NCBI GenBank assembly: GCA_039984715.1
Contig: JBDWUA010000008.1
Location: 124,001 to 188,000 of the forward strand
Direction of reading: 5' to 3'
Source: JABSSA01 sp039984715
GTDB taxonomy: Bacteria; Pseudomonadota; Alphaproteobacteria; Rhodobacterales; Rhodobacteraceae
Length of the DNA stretch: 64,000 nucleotides
The notes below the pieces were generated by a model, which saw only the letters and a program-made list of their open reading frames with translations, did not search any database and had not been told where the DNA came from. A program made the translations under genes and the position numbers. Positions within the stretch are counted from its first letter, which is position 1. Each line of letters begins with the position of its first letter. Of this stretch, positions 17,473 through 26,969 are shown piece by piece.

Positions 17473-18660
17473 TTACTTGCCGAATTCTTCAACAAACTTG
17501 GCCAAGTTTTCTTTGCCAAAAACCGTCGCGCCATCGAATGCAATGCCTTCCAACGCGTCCATATCCAGCAAAGGCGTCAAATCTGTTGCCTTGGTTTCGT
17601 TCAGAAAAAGCACTTCCAGATTGTCGAGTTCGGCCAAAACGGACAAATCCTTTGCTGGCATTCTTGACAGAGTCAGCATTTTTAGATTGCTAAGCCCAGA
17701 CAATGGCGACAGGTCTTCGACCATCGTGTCACTAAGCCACAGTTGTTCAAGTTTCGGGTGCGCGCCTAAACCGGAGATGTCATTCAAAGGTGTTTCCCGT
17801 GCATCCAGCGTTTCAAGCTGAGCAAGGTTTTCCAAACCATCGAGTTTGACCACCTGGCTGCCTTTTAGGTTCACGTCTTTTACATTTATCGCGCCGGCCA
17901 ACCCCGAGATATCTTGCAAACCACTGTTTTCTGCGGAGAGCATTCGGAGATTTTCCCCCAAATCCAAGCCATCCAAAGACGTGATCTCGGAACCGCCCAA
18001 GGTCAGAAATTCTAAGGTCTTCATTTTTCCCAATGGAGACAGATCACGCAATCCATCACCGCGCAAAGTCAGTCGTGTCAAATCCAGATCAGCAATGACA
18101 GACAGATCGGTTATTCCGGTATTCGCCAAGACCAGCGACTGGAGCTTTGACAAGTTCGACAGATCAGAGGGGGTCGCAATTGGCGTGTCCACCAGCGTCA
18201 AACTCTGCAAGTTTGCCAACTCACCGAAATTGACCTTCTTGTTCTCGTTCACATCAAATAAATTCAACCGTTCGAGCCCAGACAGCTGTCCCAACACTGC
18301 CAAGTCTGTAGCGCCACCGTTGATGGTCAGCCGACTGACATTAATGTCAAACAGGTCTTCGGGCGTCAAAAGCGTCACGTTTTTAAGCGATAGGTCCACC
18401 AATTCAGGCAACTGAGACAGGGCAGAGATGTCGACTTGCGCGCTTTCTTCGCTTGTGCCTCTTAAGGAAACAGCCTTCAACCGGGACAATTTTTCAATCC
18501 CAGCCAAATCATCCGACGCTGATGAAATATCGATGAAATGCATGGAACGGTTTTGTTTCACGCATTTGTCGCGAAACTGGACGCAATCATCTTGGGCCAA
18601 AACTGGCGATCCCACCAAAGCGATTGAAGCGATGATCAAGTGTCGAAGAAAGACTTTCAT
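17473..18660 (-). CDS. Secreted leucine-rich-repeat protein
   Basis: The 395-residue protein starts at the ATG at 18660, with AAAGGA about nine bases upstream, and has a signal peptide ending around SPVLA (residues 1-21). Two cysteines (DDCVQFRDKC) follow the cleavage site. The rest is a run of about fourteen leucine-rich repeats of 20-23 residues, of the type LSKLQSLVLANTGITDLSVI, resembling internalin-like LRR. There is no C-terminal anchor or membrane helix, so a periplasmic or secreted binding protein is likely. The ligand is unknown. Confidence 0.85.
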   Translation of the reverse strand: MKVFLRHLIIASIALVGSPVLAQDDCVQFRDKCVKQNRSMHFIDISSASDDLAGIEKLSRLKAVSLRGTSEESAQVDISALSQLPELVDLSLKNVTLLTPEDLFDINVSRLTINGGATDLAVLGQLSGLERLNLFDVNENKKVNFGELANLQSLTLVDTPIATPSDLSNLSKLQSLVLANTGITDLSVIADLDLTRLTLRGDGLRDLSPLGKMKTLEFLTLGGSEITSLDGLDLGENLRMLSAENSGLQDISGLAGAINVKDVNLKGSQVVKLDGLENLAQLETLDARETPLNDISGLGAHPKLEQLWLSDTMVEDLSPLSGLSNLKMLTLSRMPAKDLSVLAELDNLEVLFLNETKATDLTPLLDMDALEGIAFDGATVFGKENLAKFVEEFGK

Positions 18661-18739
18661 GGGGACGTTTCCTTTGGACGTATTGGTATTGATGCCATTC
18701 AAAGGAGTACCGTCAAAGTTGCAACGGAAATCTTTGGAT

Positions 18740-18775
18740 AAAAAAACGCCGCCCCGACGGATGCAGGACGGCGTT
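18740..18775 (-). terminator. Rho-independent terminator of ileS
   Basis: On the minus strand, AACGCCG and CGGCGTT form a stem extended by CC/GG pairing, followed by a run of T residues. It lies 24 bases after the ileS stop. Confidence 0.85.
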
Positions 18776-18798
18776 AGATTTGGTTTATTTATCTAAGA

Positions 18799-21705
18799 TC
18801 AGTCGCCCAGCGCCGTGTTACAGCGCCCGCACACACCAGCGTGGCTGAATTGCCCGACATCTGGCAGGACCTTCCAGCAGCGTTGGCATTTTTCACCTTC
18901 GGCTTTTTCAAACACCACGCCGATATCGGCAATTTCGGGCATCCGAAACGCGTTGTCCGTCGATGGGTCCGTTGTCACGTTGATCGCGGAAGTGATGCAA
19001 AGATCGTCAAAATCCACAGTCTTGAGAATGTCCGCCGTGGCGGCATCCACATGAACCACTGGTGCGGCCTCAAGCGAGGCTCCGATCACTTTGTCTGTGC
19101 GCTGCACTTCCAATGCGCCTGTGACCACGCGGCGTGCCCGACGGATCGCCGACCACTTTTCGGCCAACGCTTCGTCGCGCCATGCGGCTGGCGTGTCTGG
19201 GAAATCACGCAAATGCACGGAACTGTCTTCACCGGGAAAACGGCTAAGCCAGACATCTTCCATTGTGAACACCAAGATTGGTGCAAGCCATGTGGTTAGG
19301 CGTTCAAACAACAAATCCAAAACGCTTAGAGCTGCGCGACGACGCACGGTATCCCCGTCGCAATACAACGCGTCTTTTCTGATATCGAAATAGAAGGCCG
19401 ACAAGTCAACGGTCGCAAAGTTGAACAGCGCCGAAAACACGCCCTGAAAATCGAACTTGGCATAGCCTTCGCGCACTGTTTGATCCAGTTCCGCTGTGCG
19501 GTGCAAAACCCAACGTTCCAGTTCCGGCATGTCAGCGGGATCGACGCGCATGTCTTCGGTAAAGTCACCAAGGGACCCAAGCATATACCGCATCGTATTG
19601 CGCAAACGGCGATAACTGTCGGCGACACCTTTCAGGATTTCGGCCCCAATCCGTTGATCCGCCGTGTAATCCGTTTGGGCCACCCACAAACGCAGGATGT
19701 CCGCACCGTATTGTTTGATGATCTCGGCCGGAACGATGGTGTTGCCGATGGACTTGGACATCTTCATGCCCTTTTGATCCAGCGTGAACCCGTGCGTCAC
19801 GACATTCCGATATGGTGCGCGCCCAGTGGTTCCGACCGATTGCAGCAACGAAGAATGGAACCAACCGCGGTGCTGGTCTGTCCCTTCCATGTAAACATCT
19901 GCAATGCCGTCTTCGGTTCCGTCTTCGCGGTCGCGCAGAACAAAGGCGTGCGTCGATCCTGAATCAAACCAGACATCAAGGATGTCAAAGACCTGATCGT
20001 AATCATCAGGGTTCACGACCCCTTCCAAGAACCGTTTTTTAGCGCCCTCTTCATACCACGCATCGGCCCCTTCGGCCTCGAATGCGGATGTGATCCGGCG
20101 ATTGACTTGCGGATTGCGCAGCAAGAAATCCGGGTCCGTCGGCAACAGGCCCTTTTTGGTAAAGCATGTCAGCGGCACACCCCACGCACGTTGGCGCGAC
20201 AACACCCAATCTGGGCGCGCTTCCATCATCGAATGCAAACGGTTGCGGCCGGCTTGAGGCGTCCAATTGACGTTATCGATTTCGGTCAGGGCACGTTCGC
20301 GGATGGTTTTGCCATGGGTGTCCTGTCCATCATTCACGTCCTTATCAATGGCAGCAAACCATTGCGGTGTGTTGCGATAGATCACAGGCGCTTTGGAACG
20401 CCATGAATGCGGATAAGAGTGTTTGATCTTGCCGCGTGCAAGCAATCCGCCAACTTCGGCCAGTTTATCGATGACCACTTTGTTAGCAGTGCCTTCGCCG
20501 CCCTTACGGGACAGGATGTAATTGCCGCCGAACAAAGGAAGGTTATCGCGGAATTTGCCGTCATCGGTCACGTTATAGGTGATAACCTGTTGCAGCATAC
20601 CAAGGTCACGATAAAGCTCGTATTCCTCCATCCCGTGAGATGGCGCACAATGCACGAAACCGGTGCCTTCTTCGTCGCTGACAAAATCAGCGGCGCGGAA
20701 ATCACGCAAGTCGTCCCATTCGCCTTCACCGCCTTCAACACCGTGCAGTGGGTGCGCCAGCTTGATCTTGGACAGATCATCCTGTGTGACATCACATAGG
20801 CGGCGATACATCGTGTCATCCAGACGCGCGCGGCCCAGCACATCAGCGGCCATCTTATCAGCGAGGATATAGCGATCGCCAATGTTGACCCAGCATTCTT
20901 CGGGGCGTCCTGTGATTTCATACAAGCCATAGGAAACATTTGGGCCGTAAACGACTGCCTTGTTTGACGGCATAGTCCAAGGCGTCGTTGTCCAGATCAC
21001 GACTTGCGCACTGTCCAATGTTGCGTCGCCAGTTTCGACGACCTTGAATTTTACCCAAATCGTAAAGCTGTCTTTGTCGTGGTATTCGACTTCGGCTTCG
21101 GCCAATGCAGTCTGTTCGATGGGCGACCACATCACGGGTTTGGACCCTTGATACAACGTGCCGTTCATCAGGAATTTCATGAATTCCTCGGCGATGACCC
21201 GTTCCGCATGGAAATCCATCGTCAGGTAAGGGTTGGCCCAATTGCCAGTGATCCCCAGACGTTTGAATTCATCGCGCTGAATGTCGACCCAACCTTCGGC
21301 AAATTTCCGGCATTCGGCCCGGAAGTCATTGATTGGAACCTCGTCCTTGTTCTTGCCCTTCTTGCGGTATTGTTCTTCGATCTTCCATTCAATCGGAAGC
21401 CCGTGACAATCCCAGCCCGGGATATATCGGCTGTCAAAGCCCATCATTTGATGACTGCGCACGATCATGTCTTTGATCGTTTTATTCAGCGCGTGACCGA
21501 TATGCAGGTTGCCGTTCGCATAGGGCGGACCATCATGTAGGCAGAACACCTCGCGACCCGTTTGTGCACGAAGCTGGTCGTAAATCCCGATCTTTTCCCA
21601 ATGGGCCAACCATTCGGGTTCGCGCTTGGGCAAGCCTGCGCGCATAGGGAAATCAGTTTTGGGGAGGTTCAGCGTGTCTTTGTAGCTGGGCGTATCAGCG
21701 CACAT
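18799..21705 (-). CDS. ileS: Isoleucine--tRNA ligase
   Basis: This class I aminoacyl-tRNA synthetase charges tRNA-Ile. The length of 968 residues is typical. The HIGH motif is in DGPPYANGNLHIGHALNK, and KMSKS is in QKGMKMSKSIGNTIVP. The long editing domain lies between them. The C-terminus holds a zinc-binding pair (CQRCWKVLPDVG and CGRCNTAL). The ATG has AAAGGA about nine bases upstream. It is transcribed singly and ends at a strong terminator. Confidence 0.98.
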   Translation of the reverse strand: MCADTPSYKDTLNLPKTDFPMRAGLPKREPEWLAHWEKIGIYDQLRAQTGREVFCLHDGPPYANGNLHIGHALNKTIKDMIVRSHQMMGFDSRYIPGWDCHGLPIEWKIEEQYRKKGKNKDEVPINDFRAECRKFAEGWVDIQRDEFKRLGITGNWANPYLTMDFHAERVIAEEFMKFLMNGTLYQGSKPVMWSPIEQTALAEAEVEYHDKDSFTIWVKFKVVETGDATLDSAQVVIWTTTPWTMPSNKAVVYGPNVSYGLYEITGRPEECWVNIGDRYILADKMAADVLGRARLDDTMYRRLCDVTQDDLSKIKLAHPLHGVEGGEGEWDDLRDFRAADFVSDEEGTGFVHCAPSHGMEEYELYRDLGMLQQVITYNVTDDGKFRDNLPLFGGNYILSRKGGEGTANKVVIDKLAEVGGLLARGKIKHSYPHSWRSKAPVIYRNTPQWFAAIDKDVNDGQDTHGKTIRERALTEIDNVNWTPQAGRNRLHSMMEARPDWVLSRQRAWGVPLTCFTKKGLLPTDPDFLLRNPQVNRRITSAFEAEGADAWYEEGAKKRFLEGVVNPDDYDQVFDILDVWFDSGSTHAFVLRDREDGTEDGIADVYMEGTDQHRGWFHSSLLQSVGTTGRAPYRNVVTHGFTLDQKGMKMSKSIGNTIVPAEIIKQYGADILRLWVAQTDYTADQRIGAEILKGVADSYRRLRNTMRYMLGSLGDFTEDMRVDPADMPELERWVLHRTAELDQTVREGYAKFDFQGVFSALFNFATVDLSAFYFDIRKDALYCDGDTVRRRAALSVLDLLFERLTTWLAPILVFTMEDVWLSRFPGEDSSVHLRDFPDTPAAWRDEALAEKWSAIRRARRVVTGALEVQRTDKVIGASLEAAPVVHVDAATADILKTVDFDDLCITSAINVTTDPSTDNAFRMPEIADIGVVFEKAEGEKCQRCWKVLPDVGQFSHAGVCGRCNTALGD

Positions 21706-22001
21706 CAGGGCAGTCCTTTAGGAAACGGAATTCAGGGGTCAGAACGGCGCGGTCTCATACGCCTTTGCCCGGCCGCTCAGGTTCTAGAGCGCCGGGACCC
21801 TAATTCGAATGATTATGGCGGGGCCACTAAACATGATGCGCCTTATAGGCAGGCGCCGCAGGACGAACAAGCCCAAAGCCAAGCGATGGGTGCATGGTAC
21901 CAATCCCGTTTTGCGCCAGCCGCATACGCTGCAACCCTGCGTCGCAAGGATATTGCCAATCACGAGCTTAAAGATAAAGAAGGGTCTGAAGAGGAAGTTG
22001 A
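21706..22001. other. Divergent intergenic region ileS / FAD monooxygenase
   Basis: This 296-base gap must carry both outward promoters, but no clear -35/-10 pair stands out. A plus-strand frame runs through it into the monooxygenase start without a usable start codon or ribosome-binding site, so no gene is called. Confidence 0.4.
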
Positions 22002-23162
22002 ATGCGTTTCAAGGTTGCGATTGCCGGAGCTGGCATTGGTGGATTGACGGCTGCGGCCTATTTGGCGCGCGCGGGTCATGAGGTCGAAATTTTCGACAAA
22101 TTTGACGCCCCGTCCCCTGTGGGATCTGGCCTTGTCGTTCAGCCGGTTGGCCAAGCGGTCCTTGATGATCTGGACGCCTTGGATCACGCGTTGCAACTGG
22201 GGGCCAAGATCACGTCGATGGCCGGTTTCGAAGTCGATCATGGCCGCCAAGTTCTGAACGTAAGCTATGGCAAAGGGTCTGGGTTGGCCATCCACCGCGC
22301 CAGCCTGTTCGAAGTGTTGTTGACTGCGGCGCGATCTGCGGGGGCGCATCTGAACACCAAGGCAGAAGTCAGCGGGTTTGACGCTCAACATGTCATCGCC
22401 CGGACCGGGCGGCACGGACCCTTTGATCTGATTATCAATGCCAGTGGCGCAAATTCCGATCTCAGCCCACTGCGATCACGCGCCCTGCCTTACGGTGCGA
22501 TTTGGGGCACGGTGCCTTGGCCCAAAGACACTGAAATGCCAACCAATGAACTGCTGCAGCGCTATCAGAAAGCCAACCATATGATTGGTCTTCTTCCGAT
22601 CGGGTCTTTGCCTGATCGGGATACATCCCTTGCGGCGGTATTTTGGTCGATGCCCGCAGATGGTTATGACAGCTGGCGCGGCGCACCTTTGGACGCGTGG
22701 AAGGCCGAAGCCTGCGCCTTGTGGCCGGACATGGCCCCGTTTCTGGCGCAAATTACATCACACGATCAGATGACGATGGCGCGTTACAGCCATGGTACCT
22801 TGTTGAACCCCGTGCGTGGGCGCGTTGTGCATCTTGGCGATGCGGCACACCGTGCATCGCCGCAACTGGGGCAAGGTGCGAACATGGCTTTGCTGGATGC
22901 GGCTGCCTTGAACAGCGCGCTGACAGACCCAGATATCGACGTTGCCTTGCTGAACTATCGCCGCGCACGCCGTGCGCATGTCTGGTTCTACCAACTGTTA
23001 AGCGCGTCGTTTACACCGCAATACCAATCGGACAGCACTGTTTTACCATGGCTTCGTGATCGGCTGCTGTTTCCACTTAGTCAGGTACCACCTGCTCCAT
23101 ATCTTCTAACCAGATTGGTCAGAGGCGATATCCTCCCACCTTTGGGCAGTTTACGCCGCTAA
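22002..23162 (+). CDS. FAD-dependent monooxygenase (salicylate hydroxylase-like)
   Basis: This 386-residue group A flavoprotein hydroxylase has an N-terminal FAD-binding Rossmann motif (VAIAGAGIGGLTAAAYLARAG). The second FAD motif is GRVVHLGDAAHRASPQLGQG (about residues 270-289). Enzymes of this type insert one oxygen atom into an aromatic or quinone-like ring using NAD(P)H. The middle DG-type motif is poorly conserved, so the substrate is open. AGAGGAAG lies just before the ATG. There is no operon partner, and it converges with the ycjF-like gene. Confidence 0.85.
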   Translation: MRFKVAIAGAGIGGLTAAAYLARAGHEVEIFDKFDAPSPVGSGLVVQPVGQAVLDDLDALDHALQLGAKITSMAGFEVDHGRQVLNVSYGKGSGLAIHRASLFEVLLTAARSAGAHLNTKAEVSGFDAQHVIARTGRHGPFDLIINASGANSDLSPLRSRALPYGAIWGTVPWPKDTEMPTNELLQRYQKANHMIGLLPIGSLPDRDTSLAAVFWSMPADGYDSWRGAPLDAWKAEACALWPDMAPFLAQITSHDQMTMARYSHGTLLNPVRGRVVHLGDAAHRASPQLGQGANMALLDAAALNSALTDPDIDVALLNYRRARRAHVWFYQLLSASFTPQYQSDSTVLPWLRDRLLFPLSQVPPAPYLLTRLVRGDILPPLGSLRR

Positions 23163-23175
23163 AGGCAATCTGACC

Positions 23176-24174
23176 TTAGTCCCCGCCTCGCGATACAAGG
23201 CCCCCCAAGGCCCCTTTGACCAAGCTGCGCGCACGCGGTCGATCCACGGACACATATGGCAGTGGTCGACAGACTTCCAATGCGGCGGCCCCAACGCGGG
23301 CCGTGAGGGCACCGTTGACCAAACCTTCGCCAAATCTGCGGGACAATTTCCCAAGAAGTGTGCCCCCCAAAATGGGTTCAAGCATATCGTCGCCAACCGC
23401 AACCGCGCCCGTGGCCACAAGATGCCCCATGACTGCGCGCGTCAGACGCCAAGACCCGAGCGTGCCCGCCCGACCTCCGTAGATTTCTGCGATCCGGCGG
23501 ATCATGCGCAAATTTGCGGTCAAAGCGGTCAGAACATCCACCAAAGCCAGCGGGACCAAGGCGGTTACAGTCGCAACCTGCCGTGCAGCGGCTTCGACTT
23601 CGCGCATGGCGGCTTTGTCCAGCGATGGCATCAATTCACGATCTGCCAATGACAACAGCCCATGCGCATCCAGTTGATCCCCTTGCAGTTCAGCGAACCG
23701 GTCGCGTTGCCACCGTGTGTCTTCGCGCGCGTCATAAAGCCGAAGCACTTTGTCTACGACATCGCGCACCTGCGCCAAATCCTTTTGTTCCAAAGCCTCG
23801 TGTGCCGCGTGGCGTACATGATCAATGCGACGCAATCGGGACAGTGCGGCAAGTTCACCCAAGGCGATGACCAGCAAAACCAGCGCAAATGCAGCAAACA
23901 ACGCCGCGAACATCCACCCCAAGATCGGATTGGCAGCGATCCACCCGGTGACAAAGCTCCAGGCGGCTGTGGTTAAAATAGCGGTCAATATCGTGAGCGT
24001 CAGTCCCCAAAACCACCGCCCCAAGCGCGATGGCCTGCGCGCCGCAATCGCGGCTGCGGCTTGCATGGCCCGAGGTTCGGGCAGGCCTTCGGGTTCTGGC
24101 ACGGGTGCGGCTTCTGCTACGGACTGCATCGGCGCGTCGTCGTCCAGTTCGATCAGGACAGGTCCTTTGCTCAT
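23176..24174 (-). CDS. YcjF-like inner membrane protein (TIGR01620/DUF697)
   Basis: The 332-residue protein has an acidic, Pro-rich N-terminus. Two adjacent membrane helices follow (about residues 60-78 and 88-108, for example FWGLTLTILTAILTTAAWSF). The C-terminal DUF697-type domain is rich in Ala and Gly (AVMGHLVATGAVAVGDDMLE). I start it at the ATG at 24174, which overlaps the stop of the acetyltransferase by four bases; an ATG at 24195 is also in frame. It is paired with the YcjX GTPase, a linkage seen in many proteobacteria. The function is poorly known and stress-related in enterics. Confidence 0.85.
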   Translation of the reverse strand: MSKGPVLIELDDDAPMQSVAEAAPVPEPEGLPEPRAMQAAAAIAARRPSRLGRWFWGLTLTILTAILTTAAWSFVTGWIAANPILGWMFAALFAAFALVLLVIALGELAALSRLRRIDHVRHAAHEALEQKDLAQVRDVVDKVLRLYDAREDTRWQRDRFAELQGDQLDAHGLLSLADRELMPSLDKAAMREVEAAARQVATVTALVPLALVDVLTALTANLRMIRRIAEIYGGRAGTLGSWRLTRAVMGHLVATGAVAVGDDMLEPILGGTLLGKLSRRFGEGLVNGALTARVGAAALEVCRPLPYVSVDRPRARSLVKGALGGLVSRGGD

Positions 24175-24623
24175 GTCTTGTCCTTTTTGTGCCACTCATA
24201 CCGAATGTCGGGCAGACCTTCGTCATTGCCAGACCCATCGGTGCGTTCAACTTCGTGGAAGGCGTGTTTGGTGTAAAAATCCTGCGCGCGTGTGTTGGCC
24301 TGAAATGTCCATAAGGTCAGCCGATTTTGCTGATCACACGTGTCCTGCAAAAGGGCTCGGCCCACGCCCTGCCCGCGCGCATTTTCTGTTACGTATAAGG
24401 CTTGGATCATCTCGCCCTCGCGCGCCAAAAACCCAACGACACCCGCAGGGGTTTCAGCCACCCGAACCCAGCCACGATCAATCAACATACCTGCAAATCC
24501 GATATCCTGTGCGCGTGTATGTATGCGAGGCATCCAAGGCGTTGTGTCGATAAAGTTGGACAATATGGCCCCGACTTTCCCAGCATCTGTGGTGCGCGCC
24601 GGCCGTATGACAACATCAGTCAC
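24171..24623 (-). CDS. GNAT family N-acetyltransferase
   Basis: This 150-residue acetyl-CoA-dependent acyltransferase starts VVIRPARTTDAGKVGAILSN. The acetyl-CoA-binding motif A is IQALYVTENARGQGVGRALL (about residues 73-92), and the C-terminal NTRAQDFYTKHAFHEVERTD is typical. The acceptor is unknown. It overlaps both neighbours by four bases (ATGA), inserted between ycjX-like and ycjF-like genes, so all three should be co-translated. Confidence 0.9.
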   Translation of the reverse strand: MTDVVIRPARTTDAGKVGAILSNFIDTTPWMPRIHTRAQDIGFAGMLIDRGWVRVAETPAGVVGFLAREGEMIQALYVTENARGQGVGRALLQDTCDQQNRLTLWTFQANTRAQDFYTKHAFHEVERTDGSGNDEGLPDIRYEWHKKDKT

Positions 24624-26032
24624 AATCGATCCCCCAAAAGGAATTCCGCGGCGCGATCCAGACGGATATGGGGCGGCCCGTCGCCGGGTCGCAAATCAAG
24701 GGGTGCAGGCGCAAAACGCATAGCTTGGTAATCACCTTCCAACCAAGACGCGGCCCCGTCGCGCGCCGGTCCCAAAAGATGCGCCGGATCAGACGGCAAA
24801 TCACCGGGATAGAATGCCGCCTGTTTGCCCGTATCCAACAATGTGCCCCGCACCACGCCAAGTGCGCGCCCCTCATGGGTCATCTGGTCTTCGGTGGTTG
24901 CCCGCAGCGCAGCAAGCGACATCGCCTGCGTTTTAGCCCCGGCAAATTTGGCGCGTTCGCGTGCGTCGCGCACCAAGGCGTGCATGATCTCCGTCAATTC
25001 GCCATGCTGTTCATGGTGCAAATGATCCGCTTGAGTGGCTGCAAACAGGATACGTTCCACCCGTTTGCCCCCCAGCAACTGTGTCAAAAACGAATTCCGC
25101 CCCGGTCGAAACGCGCCCAATATTTGGCCCAACCCTTGGCGCATATCCTCAACTGCAGCTGGCCCTTTGTGAATGGCCCCAAGCGCATCAACCAACACGA
25201 CTTGCCGGTCTATGCGCGCAAAATGGTCGCGAAAGAATGGGCGCACGACTTGGGTTTTATACGCCTCAAAACGGCGGGCCATTTCACGTGCCATTGATCC
25301 ACGCGGGGTTTCGGTTGTCTGCAGCGGTGCAAATGTCAGCACGGGCGATCCAGCCAAATCCCCCGGCAACAAGAACCGGCCCGGCGTACAGTCATAATAC
25401 CCGGCGTCCCTCGCATCATTCAGATAGCCCGCGAAACTTGCGGCCAACTCTTTGGCGACAGGTTCATTCAGCTTTGCCAACGGGTCTGTCGTTTGCAACA
25501 ATCCAAGGAAATCACGCGCTTCTTCGCGGGACGCAAGGCGGTCGAGGGTTTGTTGAGACCAAGTTTCAAAACTGAGATCCAAAAGCCCCAAGTCCAGCAA
25601 CCATTCCCCCGGATAATCAACAATATCCAAATGGATCGTACGCGGCCCCTGCAATCCAGCAAGCAAACCGGACGGCCGCACGCGCAAGGACAGCCGCAAT
25701 TCTGAAACGGCACGAGTGCTGTCCGGCCAATGCGGTGGTTGCGCCGTCAGCGACGCCATATGACCCTCAAAGTCGAAACGTGGAATTGTGTCGTCTGGCT
25801 GAGGTTGCAAAAAGGCGGCTTCGATCCGTCCTTCATGGGCCGCCAGCAAATGCGTCATGCGCCCCCGGTCCAAAAGATTGGCAACCAGTGAAGTGATAAA
25901 AACCGTCTTGCCTGATCGTGCCAAACCCGTGACACCCAAGCGGATCACCGGTTCGAAAAAGGCCCCGGATACAGCGTCTTGCACACCTTCGACACTGCGC
26001 AACACACCGTCGGCCAACGTTCCAATAACCAA
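24620..26032 (-). CDS. YcjX family GTP-binding protein (DUF463)
   Basis: This is a 470-residue P-loop protein. Walker A is GVTGLARSGKTVFITSLVAN (about residues 33-52), and the family features HLDIVDYPGEWLLDLGLLDL and RQVVLVDALGAIHKGP follow. The YcjX/YcjF pair is a conserved module of unknown mechanism whose expression in enterics is tied to envelope or heat stress. Here the GTPase is the first gene of a three-gene operon. The start MVIGTLADGVLRSVEGVQDA leaves a 160-base divergent gap to truA. Confidence 0.88.
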   Translation of the reverse strand: MVIGTLADGVLRSVEGVQDAVSGAFFEPVIRLGVTGLARSGKTVFITSLVANLLDRGRMTHLLAAHEGRIEAAFLQPQPDDTIPRFDFEGHMASLTAQPPHWPDSTRAVSELRLSLRVRPSGLLAGLQGPRTIHLDIVDYPGEWLLDLGLLDLSFETWSQQTLDRLASREEARDFLGLLQTTDPLAKLNEPVAKELAASFAGYLNDARDAGYYDCTPGRFLLPGDLAGSPVLTFAPLQTTETPRGSMAREMARRFEAYKTQVVRPFFRDHFARIDRQVVLVDALGAIHKGPAAVEDMRQGLGQILGAFRPGRNSFLTQLLGGKRVERILFAATQADHLHHEQHGELTEIMHALVRDARERAKFAGAKTQAMSLAALRATTEDQMTHEGRALGVVRGTLLDTGKQAAFYPGDLPSDPAHLLGPARDGAASWLEGDYQAMRFAPAPLDLRPGDGPPHIRLDRAAEFLLGDRL

Positions 26033-26134
26033 ATGGCCACCCTCCTTCGTCCGAGGACAAGATAGGAAGTCAGCGGGATAAGTGCCAGAGGGAGCTTTCG
26101 CCGCGGTGTCACCCTTGCAAATAATGTAAATGGA

Positions 26135-26154
26135 ATGGGACAGATATGTCCCAT
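26135..26154. promoter_or_regulatory. Palindrome in the ycjX/truA divergent region
   Basis: ATGGGACA and TGTCCCAT form a perfect 8-bp inverted repeat around GATA, 38 bases before the truA ATG. It could be a repressor site or a leader hairpin. Confidence 0.4.
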
Positions 26155-26192
26155 CGGTTGCGTTGCCAGAAAACAGAGGTTAGGTCCGCGAA

Positions 26193-26969
26193 ATGCCACG
26201 TTATGCGTTAAAAATTGAATACCACGGCAAGCCCTTTCGGGGTTGGCAACGGCAGGTCGATCACGTCTCTGTTCAAGGGACGATTGAACAGGCTTTGGCC
26301 AAGCTTGAACCGCGCACGCATAACATCGCTGCAGCAGGTCGCACCGATGCAGGTGTTCACGGATTGGCGCAGGTTGCGCATTGTGACCTAGACAATGACT
26401 GGGAACCATTTCGATTATCTGAGGCGTTGAATTTCCATTTGCGCCCTGCCCCGATTGCGATTGTGGATTGCGCGCAGGTGACTGAGGATTGGCATGCGCG
26501 GTTCTCTGCACGGGAACGGCATTACGTTTTTCGCCTGTTGATGCGCCGCGCCCCTGCGACCCATCTGGACGGGCTGGTTTGGCAGGTCAAACATCCCTTG
26601 GATGAAGACGCGATGCAGGCTGGTGCGGATCAACTGCTGGGTCAGCATGATTTCACCACGTTCCGGTCGACAATTTGTCAGGCCCAAACGCCAATCAAAA
26701 CATTGACCCAGCTTGACGTGCATCGTGTGGAAACAACCCATGGATCGGAAATTCAATTTGACGTGCGCGCGCGATCATTTTTGCACAACCAAGTTCGCAG
26801 CTTTGTCGGAACCTTGGAACGTGTCGGGGCCGGTTCTTGGTCCCCTGACGATGTCCGCAAGGCCTTAAATGCCAAGGATCGCGCAGCGTGTGGTCCGGTT
26901 TCGCCCCCTCACGGATTGTATCTGGCGGGCGTGGCTTACGATGATGATCCGTTCAATCAAACTTCATAA
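26193..26969 (+). CDS. truA: tRNA pseudouridine(38-40) synthase
   Basis: TruA isomerises uridines 38-40 in the tRNA anticodon arm. The 258-residue length and motifs fit: LKIEYHGKPFRGWQRQ at the N-terminus, the catalytic aspartate in AAGRTDAGVHGLAQVAH (Asp52 region), RYVFRL-like HYVFRLLMRRAP, and RSFLHNQVRSFVGTLERVG. Its last 17 bases overlap the tail of the convergent DUF3726-like gene. Confidence 0.96.
   Translation: MPRYALKIEYHGKPFRGWQRQVDHVSVQGTIEQALAKLEPRTHNIAAAGRTDAGVHGLAQVAHCDLDNDWEPFRLSEALNFHLRPAPIAIVDCAQVTEDWHARFSARERHYVFRLLMRRAPATHLDGLVWQVKHPLDEDAMQAGADQLLGQHDFTTFRSTICQAQTPIKTLTQLDVHRVETTHGSEIQFDVRARSFLHNQVRSFVGTLERVGAGSWSPDDVRKALNAKDRAACGPVSPPHGLYLAGVAYDDDPFNQTS

Noticed and set aside
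21788..22047. Plus-strand open frame running into the FAD monooxygenase start, with protein-like composition (DIANHELKDKEGSEEEV)
   Set aside because: No start codon with a ribosome-binding site except an internal ATG, it overlaps a well-supported gene start, and I recognise no family.
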